A stretch of 16,067 nt of DNA from an uncultured Porphyromonadaceae bacterium (GTDB lineage: Bacteria; Bacteroidota; Bacteroidia; Bacteroidales; Muribaculaceae), in NCBI GenBank assembly GCA_947176355.1, contig CAMWQY010000020.1, positions 1 through 16,067 on the forward strand, given 5' to 3'. Of the stretch, positions 1 through 7,410 are shown one piece after another (within the stretch, counting starts at the first letter, position 1; every line of letters starts with the position of its first letter). Under the pieces are notes generated by a model. The model was not told the origin of the DNA, did not search any database, and saw nothing but the letters and a program-made list of their open reading frames with translations. Both the position numbers and the translations under genes were made by a program.

Positions 1-130
1 TACAGCTTCTAAGGCGGTATGAAAGTGTCAACGAACATATGATATACGATAATTAGTGAAATCCGATTCAATAAAAAGATATCATGATTCATTATGATAA
101 AACATGATAAATCATGTTGCATCTTGATAA
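1..130. other. Left-edge intergenic segment, AT-rich with palindromes
   Basis: No gene can be supported in this stretch. It lies downstream of the glutaminase stop codon. It contains ATCATGAT at 81-88 and a near-perfect hairpin at 101-118 with 8-nt arms (AACATGAT and ATCATGTT) and a 2-nt loop. One plus-strand frame stays open from the window edge to a stop near 56, so the tail of a convergent gene is possible but cannot be shown. Confidence 0.5.
101..118. repeat. Palindrome downstream of glsA (CATGAT-type)
   Basis: The 8-nt arms at 101-108 and 111-118 are perfectly complementary. The core CATGATAAATCATG (103-116) is the exact reverse complement of a core at 15039-15052, so the same element sits just past the stop codon of two unrelated genes and reads CATGATTTATCATG in the sense of each gene. 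It may act as a transcript-end or REP-like element. There is no long U-tract, so it is not a classical intrinsic terminator. Confidence 0.55.
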
Positions 131-1096
131 TTAATCTACAATTGTGACTTTATCGCCGGTGAATATTCCGAGTCCTAATTTCTGCATGAAATATTTGATA
201 GCAGCCTGAGCTTTCACTGAGTTTCCGGCATCGTCAAGTGGTGGTGCAAATGCTGCTATTCCGAAGAGTCCCGGCATAACTCCCATCACTCCGCCTCCAA
301 CGCCTGTCTTGGCTGGTATTCCGGATGTGTAGAGCCAGTCGCCGGTATGCTGATAGAATCCGACACTTGCGATCATTGTGGTGATCTTAGGAGAGATTTC
401 CGGGTCAAACACCTGCTTCTTGGTCACCGGATTCAATCCGCCGTTAGCGATTGTCGAGCCCATTACTGCAAGCTGTGATGAGGTGATGCCAAGTGAACAC
501 TGACGTGTGTAAAGGTCAAGGCTCATGTCTACATCATCATAGATTCTATCGTAGTTCTTAAGAAGCCAGGCTATCGACCGATTGTTGAAGTTTGTGGCTG
601 TCTCGCTTTCGTAAAGCTCGTCGATGAGTTCCGGAGCCGAACCGCAAAGTTCCGTGATATTTTTGGTGATTGCTTTCCACTTGTCTTCTGAGTCTCCCTG
701 AGGAGCCACCATTGAGCATGCTGTGATTGCTCCGGCATTCACCAATGGGGTTGAAGGGTGGTCATTCTCCAAAAGAATTGCAAAGATTGAGTTAAATGGA
801 AGTCCGGTTGCGTCTGCACCAATCTGCTTTAGTACTCCTGCCGGAGTGTGTTGGATCATTGCAAGTATAGCCGTAGGCACTTTCGAGACAGATTCGATTC
901 CGAACTTATATTCCGTGTCGCCGAAATTATAGCAAGTTCCGTCTGTAAGCGTCACGCTCACTCCAAAGAGGTCAGGATTAATGTTGGCGAGATAGGGGAT
1001 ATAGTGGGCATTCAGTCCACCCTTTATATCCTTTGAAGCCTCGTATGCCTCCTGAGCGGCTTGCTTGATTTGGGCTTTTGTAATTGTCTTTTCCAT
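131..1096 (-). CDS. glsA: Glutaminase A
   Basis: Serine-dependent glutaminase (321 aa) of the beta-lactamase-like fold. It hydrolyses glutamine to glutamate and ammonia in the cytoplasm. Visible family motifs are the SxxK nucleophile/base pair (SVSK, S69 and K72), the substrate-binding LVNAGAI segment near residue 120, the YTRQCSLGIT stretch near 200 with a conserved Tyr, and the C-terminal AKTGVGGG loop near 263-270, equivalent to the KTG-like motif. Its length fits bacterial GlsA (about 305-320 aa) and there is no signal peptide. It lies 113 nt downstream of the glutamate decarboxylase gene on the same strand, and no TAnnTTTG box is visible in the gap, so co-transcription is likely. The pair would supply glutamate and ammonia (which consumes protons) and then GABA, as in the glutamine-dependent acid resistance described in enteric bacteria and Bacteroides. 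The ATG start gives a normal N-terminus. Confidence 0.95.
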   Translation of the reverse strand: MEKTITKAQIKQAAQEAYEASKDIKGGLNAHYIPYLANINPDLFGVSVTLTDGTCYNFGDTEYKFGIESVSKVPTAILAMIQHTPAGVLKQIGADATGLPFNSIFAILLENDHPSTPLVNAGAITACSMVAPQGDSEDKWKAITKNITELCGSAPELIDELYESETATNFNNRSIAWLLKNYDRIYDDVDMSLDLYTRQCSLGITSSQLAVMGSTIANGGLNPVTKKQVFDPEISPKITTMIASVGFYQHTGDWLYTSGIPAKTGVGGGVMGVMPGLFGIAAFAPPLDDAGNSVKAQAAIKYFMQKLGLGIFTGDKVTIVD

Positions 1097-1121
1097 AGTA
1101 TTTTAGACTTAGAGATATAAA

Positions 1122-1210
1122 GTTTAGAATGTTTATGAAGTTTAAGGGCTTAGATGTCAAGTGTGACTCTAATAACACCTAAACCCTTAAACATTATAAA
1201 CTTTTTAAAC
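1122..1210. repeat. Long imperfect inverted repeat between gadB and glsA
   Basis: Two 32-nt arms, 1122-1153 and 1179-1210, match as inverted copies at 27 of 32 positions and are separated by 25 nt. The spacer holds its own small hairpin, GTCA-AGTG-TGAC (1157-1168). The innermost 13 nt of the arms (TTTAAGGGCTTAG against CTAAACCCTTAAA) differ at only one base. The right arm ends on the first base of the gadB stop triplet. In RNA it would form a long stem between the two coding regions. It may dampen read-through, set differential stability of the two parts of the transcript, or be the relic of a small palindromic mobile element. Confidence 0.75.
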
Positions 1211-2637
1211 TATTTACCCGTATGATTAAACATCGAGTTCTTCAAAGGAATATTCTTCTCCATCGCAATTCGCGTGGTAGTAGGATACTCAAGCTTATTG
1301 AGCTCATTTACGGCAAACTGGATGTCGGAAAGAAGCTGGTCGGCCATATCGCGGCTGAATCCTTGCTTGCAAAGCACACGCATGACTACCATGTCCTCAA
1401 TATTCTTAGGCATTGCGTATGCAGGCACCATCCAACCTTTCTGAGCAAGTTTATCCTGCAGATCGTAGAGTGTCCATTTTGCTGTTGCCTGGAACTCTGG
1501 CTTCATTCGCCATACGAAGATCGGGTTAGGAAGCTCCTCATCAGCATACGGGATAAACGGATCCATTGCGCTTACCTGCTCTTTGAGGTAACGAGCTACC
1601 ATCAATGAATTGTACTGGATGTTCTTATATCCTTCGAATCCCAAACGTATAAACTGATAGTATTGTCCAAGGATCTGAGCGGCAGGACGTGAGTAGTTAA
1701 GACCTACCTGTGTCACTTCTGCTCCAAGATAGTCTACTGTAAATGCCATGTCGTCAGGGAGATATTTCTTGTCTTTCCATACTACCCATCCAAGACCCGG
1801 ATATACGAGACCGAACTTGTGGCCTGATGTGCTTATGCTCAATACCCATTTCAAGCGGAAATCCCATTTCTTGTCAGGGAATAGGAACGGAAGAATAAAG
1901 CCACCTGAAGCGGCATCGATGTGGATACATACCTCGTTGCCGGTCTCTGCATTGAATTTGTCGAGGGCTGCATCAAGAGCCTCAACGTCATCGTTAAGTC
2001 CGGTCCATGTCACGCCCTGGATTGGAACGACGCATATAGTGTTCTCATCACAAAGTTTGATAGCTGCCTCCACGTCAAGTGTAGGATGTTCAGTAGTAAG
2101 AGGCACAAGACGCATCTCAACGTCCCAGAAATTACAGAATTTTTCCCACACTACCTGATAACCGGTAGACATTACAAGGTTTGGCTTGTCGTATGGCTTG
2201 CCTGCTTTCTTGCGGCGATCTTTCCATCTCTTGAGGGCCGCAAGAGCACCGAGCATACATGCTTCTGAAGATCCGATGGCAAGCGCACCTGCCTTCCACT
2301 TGTTAGTCTCAGGAGTATTCCAAAGATTTGCTACAATGTTAATACACTTCTGACACATCACTGCTACACGCGGATACTCAGTCTCATCAATGTAGTTGAT
2401 GTTGATGGCCTCATTCATCAGCTTGGTTGCATAGTCATCCATGTAGGTGGTGACGAATGTAGCGAGATTTAGACGGGGCTGAGTCTGTGCGAAAGTCTCA
2501 TCCTTCACCATCTCGTAGGCAACCTCCGGAATTGTAGGTCCGTCAGGAATTTTTTCTACAGGAGCTTGTTTAAGCATTGCATCTGTGCCAAAAGCCTCGC
2601 TCTTGGCGTCGCCGAAGCGATAATTTGCATCGTTCAT
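1210..2637 (-). CDS. gadB: Glutamate decarboxylase
   Basis: PLP-dependent alpha-decarboxylase of group II (475 aa) that converts glutamate plus a proton to GABA and CO2. The PLP lysine lies in SISTSGHKFG (K274; K276 in the E. coli enzyme), the cofactor-contacting Asp in HIDAASGGF (D241), and IGSSEACMLG near 121-130 is the phosphate-binding region. The C-terminus ends NHTGK, keeping a His-Thr close to the end. In E. coli GadB the penultimate His closes the active site at neutral pH, so the same pH gating is plausible here. Its length and the absence of a signal peptide fit a cytoplasmic hexameric enzyme. It is the first gene of a likely gadB-glsA operon. A glutamate/GABA antiporter, usually found with such genes, is not in the window. 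The ATG start at 2637 gives MNDANYRFGD, a typical Bacteroidales N-terminus. Confidence 0.97.
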   Translation of the reverse strand: MNDANYRFGDAKSEAFGTDAMLKQAPVEKIPDGPTIPEVAYEMVKDETFAQTQPRLNLATFVTTYMDDYATKLMNEAININYIDETEYPRVAVMCQKCINIVANLWNTPETNKWKAGALAIGSSEACMLGALAALKRWKDRRKKAGKPYDKPNLVMSTGYQVVWEKFCNFWDVEMRLVPLTTEHPTLDVEAAIKLCDENTICVVPIQGVTWTGLNDDVEALDAALDKFNAETGNEVCIHIDAASGGFILPFLFPDKKWDFRLKWVLSISTSGHKFGLVYPGLGWVVWKDKKYLPDDMAFTVDYLGAEVTQVGLNYSRPAAQILGQYYQFIRLGFEGYKNIQYNSLMVARYLKEQVSAMDPFIPYADEELPNPIFVWRMKPEFQATAKWTLYDLQDKLAQKGWMVPAYAMPKNIEDMVVMRVLCKQGFSRDMADQLLSDIQFAVNELNKLEYPTTTRIAMEKNIPLKNSMFNHTGK

Positions 2638-3045
2638 AGCAATTAAGATTTTGATAATTTGACTTTTTTCGCCACGTTCATCTTAAAGGAAAAATAACAG
2701 CCTTTTTACCTTAAAAGGTCGACGAGCGAAAGTTGAAACACTCTATATATGTTAAACGCTCCAATATGCATGCGTGAGAAATCGGAATCTTATTGCTTCG
2801 ATGCTCGACGGCTTAAGCATGAATAAAAGAGGACAAATCTCTTTCGAATTTGATACTATAACATTTTGATATTCCTATGGTTTGTAAAAGAAGTATAAAA
2901 AAAGTAGTAATAATAGTCTTTTTAACAGAAATATTCCCACAGATAAATATTTTAACATATTTTAAGAAACGCGTTACTGATTTGCTTGGAAGATTTAGAA
3001 AAAGATGTTAAATTTGCAAGTCACATCCAATGCCGCGCAACACCA
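2638..3045. other. Divergent intergenic region between gadB and the AsmA-family gene
   Basis: About 400 nt without a supportable gene. It must hold the gadB promoter on the minus strand and the AsmA-gene promoter on the plus strand. For gadB, the best -7-like box on the minus strand is TATTTTTC (2696 down to 2689), one base off the Bacteroidetes TAnnTTTG consensus and with only a weak TTTA upstream, so it is a tentative call. A short inverted repeat, CCTTTT/AAAAGG, lies at 2701-2718. The part from about 2820 to 2980 is very AT-rich. I see no tRNA, conserved riboswitch or small ORF that I would defend. Confidence 0.5.
3009..3016 (+). promoter_or_regulatory. Predicted -7 box (TAAATTTG) of the AsmA-family gene
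   Basis: TAAATTTG fits the Bacteroidetes -7 consensus TAnnTTTG exactly. A TTTG lies upstream at 2981-2984, with a 24-nt spacer that is slightly long. Transcription would start near 3022, about 20-25 nt before the ATG at 3046. This argues that the open frame running upstream from a TTG at 2986 is not translated. Confidence 0.5.
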
Positions 3046-6000
3046 ATGAGCGAAAGCAAAACAAGTAAGAAAGGAAGCACAGCAGTTAAGCTACTGAAGA
3101 TAATAGGTGGGACACTCCTGACAATCATTGTCGTCGTGAGTGTCCTACTTGTAGGTATTGTGAAATTCCTTGACTCGGATAAGCTTTCCCACATGGTAGA
3201 GGAAATAGCCAACGACTACGTCGACGGACATGTCGAAATCGGCGATCTAAGACTTGCATTTAATCCTCATTTCCCAATTTTAGGGGTGGAAATGAAAGAC
3301 CTATCTGTCATCTCCCATGCCTTTGACTCCCTGTCTGTTGAAGAGAGAGGTTTGCTCCCTAATTATGCCGACTCACTCGTGAAGCTCGAATATCTGGCAG
3401 GATCTCTCAATCTTAAGCGACTGATCGTCGACAATGAATTGGCGCTCCATAATGTAGTGTTACGCGGATTAGGAGTAAATCTGGTCATTGCTCATAATGG
3501 CAAAGCTAATTATAGTATCTTGGCTATTCCAAACGACTCTGTAGATCAGAAAAAAGCCAAGATGCCCGGATTCAGGATAGACCGTTTTTCTCTTGAGCGT
3601 CCAAAAGAAATCAGATTTTATAATGCAGCTGATTCTACTTCAGCTTCCGTGCTTCTTCTTAATGATGCCGCTGTAGATGGCAACGAGCAACCCACCTACC
3701 GACTTAAAATCAACGGCAATGTCACTTCTCCAAAGGCAACTTTGATTACAAATCTTGACGAGATCGAATTTGGAGTCAACGGAAAGGTATATTGGAATCC
3801 TGCCGAACCCGGTCTCGTTGCCATGGATGAGATGGAGCTTCGGGGGGCATTCGTGCGTGCTGTTGTGTCCGGAGAAATAGATCTTACAGAAAGCCCTATA
3901 GCAAGGAAAGGAATCGTAGATTTAAAGCCGATGGCTGTGACCGATTTGCTTTCATTGCTCCCGGATTCCATTCGGCAGGAACACCGACTTTATGCTCCTT
4001 ATTTCTCCACAGATGCCACTATAAGCGGACGCTTCGAACTGACAGCCCCTATGAATCTTGCCACCGACACTATCCCCGCGGCAAAGGTCAATATCGACAT
4101 GCCTCCTGCTTATCTTAATTATGGCAAAGCAAACCTGAAAGATTTAGGTCTGCAACTGACGGTCAAGACTGAGACTAATCTTCTGGATAAGACTGTAGTG
4201 GAGCTGAATCGGTTTACTGTGGCAGGACCCGGGACTCAATTAGAAGCATCTGCATGTATTGCCACCCCTGTTTCCGATCTTTCGTTTGATGCCAATTTGA
4301 AAGGAAAGGTTGATTTCAGGGATCTACCGCCAATCGCATTGGAACACATATCAGGATATCTTGCAGGGAATATCACAGCTGACTTGCAGGCAAAGGGAAG
4401 TCTGTCGATGTTAGTCCCTGAGAAAATGCATCGGCTTGTGGCTGATGGGTCTTTGACAGCACAAAACGTCTATTTCCTTTCTGCCGACACGAGCAAGATG
4501 GTAGAAGTAGGAAGAGCCAAGATCGATTTGGATTCCAAAAGAATATTCGACAATATGCCCCTTCTGAACGCAAAGGTTGATGTGGATACAGCCACAATCC
4601 TTGTGAGTGGCGTTGATTTGGCATTGGGGGCGATAAGTCTGGATGCGGGGATGGAGAATCCGGGTTTCAGACGAGACACCTCGCTAATGATGCCGGTCAA
4701 GGGCAATCTTAAAGTGGGGCGATTTAATATAATCTCACTCACTGACAGTGCAGGAGCACGCATCCGCAATATAGGAGGTCAAGTTAGCCTTAAGGGGTTG
4801 AAGCAAAAAGGAACTTCCCCGAAAATATTGGCAGACCTTAAGATTGGAGATGTATCTGCCGGATCGCTTGCAGATAGAGTGATTATAAAAGACACAAAAG
4901 TGAAGGCTTCCCTCTATAAGATGGCATCCAAGTCGGTAGCTAAGCATTCAGAAAAGAAAAAGACAAGAAAATATAAAGAATATTCTTATATAGCTCCGAA
5001 AGACGTATATAAGTACGTATATTACAAGCGTACACACAGGAAAAAGATCCGTAGAGTCTATGGCGAAGTTGGTGCAGAAGATGAGGAGTTATTGGTCTGG
5101 AACCTTACTACGCAATTCAGCCGCTTCCTTAATGAATGGAAATTGCAGGGATCTGTCAATACAAACAATGCGCGTCTTCTGACTCCTCTTTTCCCTCTCC
5201 ATACTCACATCTCGACAGTTGCGCTTAGCTTCAGCAACGACACTGTCAATATTTCCAATATTTCTTTGCGTGCCGGGAGATCAGACATCACCATGTCCGG
5301 ATTGATCAGCAACGTGCGTCGAGCCATGACTTCAAAGACTGATAATAATCTAAAAGGGAATTTCTCGATATTGAGCGATACTATTGATATCAATGAATTA
5401 TCGGCTTCAGTATTCACCGGAGCTTCATATATGTCAGACAAAGGACATGGGGATAAAGTGAAGATAAGTACTCCTGATGATGCCACTTTGCAAGAAAGGC
5501 TTGATGCATTGTCGAAAAAAGGTCCCGGACGATCTTCTCCGGTGCTCATTCCTGTCAATATCGATGCAAATCTGAAGTTAAAGGCAAATCACTTGCTTTA
5601 TAGCGACGTCGATATGCAAAATATGGGTGGCGATTTACTTGTTTACGACGGAGGTGTCAGCCTAAATAAGATGAAAGCTGATTCAGAAGCCGGCAATATA
5701 TCTTTATCTGCGCTTTATTCTGCTCCCAAATTAGACAGGATGAGTTTTGGCTTCGGGCTTGATGTAGAAGACTTCAATATCGCCAAGTTTGTAAAGCTTG
5801 TGCCTGCCATTGACTCCATCACTCCGTTGATGCATGATTTCTCAGGTATGATTGGAGCTGACATTGCTGCTACCTGCAGAATTGATTCGGGTATGAACAT
5901 CGATCTCAGCAGTCTGAATGCAGCCATACGGATACAGGGAGATAATCTTGCTTTTATTGACCCTGAAAAATATCGGACATTAGGCAAGTGGCTTGGATTC

Positions 6001-6576
6001 AAAGATAAGTCAGACAATACCATACACAGTCTTAACGTTGAAATGACAGTGGCTGATGGCCTTATGCGCGTGTATCCGTTTGCTTTCAATATTGACAGAT
6101 ATAGACTCGGGATATATGGCTCAAACAATATTGATATGGATTTCGACTATCATCTGGCTGTATTGAAGTCTCCTATACCATTTAAATTTGGCATTACAAT
6201 AAAGGGAAATCCCAAGAAATATAAAGTTCGGTTTGGAGGCGCAAAATTTGATGAAAACACTGCGATTGAGAGTGTCAATGTCGTGAATAATGCAAGGATC
6301 AACCTTCTCGATCAGATTGAAAACGTCTTCAAGAGAGGAGTGAGAAATTCTCAGTTTGCGAAACTAAAGATAGCCCAACCTGCCGGATTTGATGCTCTGA
6401 CTGACCGGGGACTAAGCGCCAAAGACTCACTCCTTCTGATAAAAGAAGGTCTGCTCGACCCCGGTGCAATTGAAAAAGAGTCAAAAGCTTTAAGCAAAAA
6501 GTCAACTTCGAAGAAAGATGAGGGAAAATCCAAGAAAAAGGAAAAAAAGAAACGGAAGAAATGGCTGTTTTTCTAA
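3046..6576 (+). CDS. AsmA-family envelope protein, very long (1176 aa)
   Basis: Large single-pass membrane protein of the AsmA-like superfamily. AsmA-like proteins are anchored in the inner membrane and extend into the periplasm, and several are implicated in phospholipid movement or outer-membrane assembly. Visible are a basic cytoplasmic start (SESKTSKKGS), one transmembrane helix at about residues 16-39, the family-typical region after it (FNPHFPILGVEMKDLSV), a long series of beta-rich segments, and an AsmA-like C-terminal region at about 920-1110 (KSPIPFKFGITIKGNPKKYKVRFGG). Two unusual parts are a Lys/Arg/Tyr-rich insert at about 633-673 and a C-terminal tail from about 1144 in which roughly half the residues are Lys or Arg. 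ATG 3046 is preferred over an in-frame TTG at 2986 because a promoter-like box lies between them and the extra 20 residues look unlike a membrane-protein N-terminus. It appears to be a single-gene unit; the exact substrate is unknown. Confidence 0.85.
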   Translation: MSESKTSKKGSTAVKLLKIIGGTLLTIIVVVSVLLVGIVKFLDSDKLSHMVEEIANDYVDGHVEIGDLRLAFNPHFPILGVEMKDLSVISHAFDSLSVEERGLLPNYADSLVKLEYLAGSLNLKRLIVDNELALHNVVLRGLGVNLVIAHNGKANYSILAIPNDSVDQKKAKMPGFRIDRFSLERPKEIRFYNAADSTSASVLLLNDAAVDGNEQPTYRLKINGNVTSPKATLITNLDEIEFGVNGKVYWNPAEPGLVAMDEMELRGAFVRAVVSGEIDLTESPIARKGIVDLKPMAVTDLLSLLPDSIRQEHRLYAPYFSTDATISGRFELTAPMNLATDTIPAAKVNIDMPPAYLNYGKANLKDLGLQLTVKTETNLLDKTVVELNRFTVAGPGTQLEASACIATPVSDLSFDANLKGKVDFRDLPPIALEHISGYLAGNITADLQAKGSLSMLVPEKMHRLVADGSLTAQNVYFLSADTSKMVEVGRAKIDLDSKRIFDNMPLLNAKVDVDTATILVSGVDLALGAISLDAGMENPGFRRDTSLMMPVKGNLKVGRFNIISLTDSAGARIRNIGGQVSLKGLKQKGTSPKILADLKIGDVSAGSLADRVIIKDTKVKASLYKMASKSVAKHSEKKKTRKYKEYSYIAPKDVYKYVYYKRTHRKKIRRVYGEVGAEDEELLVWNLTTQFSRFLNEWKLQGSVNTNNARLLTPLFPLHTHISTVALSFSNDTVNISNISLRAGRSDITMSGLISNVRRAMTSKTDNNLKGNFSILSDTIDINELSASVFTGASYMSDKGHGDKVKISTPDDATLQERLDALSKKGPGRSSPVLIPVNIDANLKLKANHLLYSDVDMQNMGGDLLVYDGGVSLNKMKADSEAGNISLSALYSAPKLDRMSFGFGLDVEDFNIAKFVKLVPAIDSITPLMHDFSGMIGADIAATCRIDSGMNIDLSSLNAAIRIQGDNLAFIDPEKYRTLGKWLGFKDKSDNTIHSLNVEMTVADGLMRVYPFAFNIDRYRLGIYGSNNIDMDFDYHLAVLKSPIPFKFGITIKGNPKKYKVRFGGAKFDENTAIESVNVVNNARINLLDQIENVFKRGVRNSQFAKLKIAQPAGFDALTDRGLSAKDSLLLIKEGLLDPGAIEKESKALSKKSTSKKDEGKSKKKEKKKRKKWLFF

Positions 6577-6593
6577 AATGAATCCTTGCATTT

Positions 6594-6637
6594 GCAAAAA
6601 TGAGTCGATAAATAAGCAAAAATGAGTTGGCAAATAA
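6594..6637 (+). repeat. 22-nt tandem direct repeat upstream of the Sel1 gene
   Basis: Two adjacent 22-nt copies, 6594-6615 and 6616-6637, both begin GCAAAAATGAGT and end AAATAA, and agree at 19 of 22 positions. They fill the gap between the AsmA-family gene and the predicted promoter of the next gene, and the second copy overlaps the expected -33 position. This layout suggests a regulator-binding site, although a neutral local duplication is also possible. Confidence 0.6.
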
Positions 6638-6649
6638 GAGAAAAATCAC

Positions 6650-6657
6650 TATTTTTG
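6650..6657 (+). promoter_or_regulatory. Predicted -7 box (TATTTTTG) of the Sel1-PL1-WYL unit
   Basis: TATTTTTG matches TAnnTTTG. A TTGG at 6627-6630 is a plausible -33 element with a 19-nt spacer. The ATG of the following gene begins only 4 nt after the box, so transcription would start at or just inside that ATG. The mRNA would be leaderless, or translation would start at the second ATG (6668). Confidence 0.55.
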
Positions 6658-6661
6658 CAGT

Positions 6662-7366
6662 ATGAAAATGATTCGGTTGATTATATTAGGACTGGTGATG
6701 GCATTAAGCTTCTCAATGCGTGCTTCTTCTCCTGATGTTGCGGCAGAGGTAGCGATGGATGGTTATCGCCTGTTTATACGCGACTCTTTACCCGACGACC
6801 GCCAGCGTGGCTACGATATGATGGTCTCAGCTGCTTGGGAGGGAGATGCTAAAGCCGCCAACAATATTGGGTGGCTTATGCAACATGGGGAGTTTGTCGA
6901 TAAGGATCTGAAAGGGGCTCTCCGATGGTATGAACGTGCAGCCGACCAAGGATTGGCAGTGGCAGCGTTAAATTATATGGAGCTCATCATTAATAATAAA
7001 GACGAAGTGCTTGACGGAACTCTTCCCGACAAGCAACGTATGGCAAAAGCATCGACTCTCGCAGGGACATCCATGCTGATGGGACGTGGACTTCCATACG
7101 ATTCTAAGAAAGGTGAGGATATGCTTCTAAGAGGGGCTCTTTTCGGCGATGAGAAAGCCGCGATGACAGTAGCTCAGCAACTTGAGATATATCCGGATTC
7201 TTTCTCTTATCTACCGCTTGAGGAGATTGTCAGGCAATGCGATGCTCTCTTGCCGGAGAGTGAGAGGAATGTCCCTCAGGGAATGGGGTTTCCGGAGTTT
7301 GCCGACTTGATGCTAACTCCTCAGTTCTGGTACCAACGGACTACGAAAAACAATTATGAATTATGA
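6662..7366 (+). CDS. Exported Sel1/TPR-like repeat protein
   Basis: Small protein (234 aa) with an apparent N-terminal signal peptide (MKMIRLIILGLVMALSFSMR, cleavage probably after about residue 21-23). Two Sel1-like helical repeats are recognisable. The first spans about residues 53-95 (KAANNIGWLMQHGEF, then GALRWYERAADQGLAVAALNY). The second spans about 130-175 (GTSMLMGRGLPYD, then KGEDMLLRGALFGDEKAA). Sel1 repeats serve as protein-protein scaffolds, and no enzymatic motif is seen. The gene precedes the pectate lyase gene by 44 nt and has its own promoter-like box, so it is probably first in a three-gene unit. The last codons, giving NYEL and the TGA stop, are made of a heptad repeat (7352-7393), so the present C-terminus may have been set by that repeat. 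Either the ATG at 6662 or the one at 6668 could be used; the family call is firmer than any role. Confidence 0.75.
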   Translation: MKMIRLIILGLVMALSFSMRASSPDVAAEVAMDGYRLFIRDSLPDDRQRGYDMMVSAAWEGDAKAANNIGWLMQHGEFVDKDLKGALRWYERAADQGLAVAALNYMELIINNKDEVLDGTLPDKQRMAKASTLAGTSMLMGRGLPYDSKKGEDMLLRGALFGDEKAAMTVAQQLEIYPDSFSYLPLEEIVRQCDALLPESERNVPQGMGFPEFADLMLTPQFWYQRTTKNNYEL

Positions 7367-7393
7367 ATTATGCATTATGAATTATGCATTATG
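7352..7393 (+). repeat. Heptad tandem repeat (AATTATG/CATTATG)
   Basis: Six consecutive 7-nt units: AATTATG three times, then CATTATG, AATTATG and CATTATG, followed by a partial AATT. The repeat contains the last codons and stop of the Sel1-like gene (7366) and an upstream in-frame ATG (7384) of the pectate lyase frame. A second array of the same units lies at 13462-13493. Because each unit contains ATG and three units contain a TGA in one frame, the array creates false starts and stops. Confidence 0.85.
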
Positions 7394-7410
7394 AATTTTA
7401 TCTAAACATC

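Noticed and set aside
1748..2268. Open frames antisense to glutamate decarboxylase
   Set aside because: They are shadows of a conserved gene with no protein-like features of their own.
2701..2718. CCTTTT/AAAAGG inverted repeat as a terminator
   Set aside because: It is only a 6-bp AT-rich stem in a divergent promoter region, where a terminator is not expected.
2986..3045. TTG start extending the AsmA-family protein by 20 residues
   Set aside because: A TAnnTTTG promoter box lies inside the extension, and the added residues do not look like the family N-terminus. ATG 3046 gives a normal basic start plus membrane helix.
7352..7393. Heptad array as a CRISPR array or origin iterons
   Set aside because: Units are 7 nt with no unique spacers, and no cas or replication initiator gene is present.
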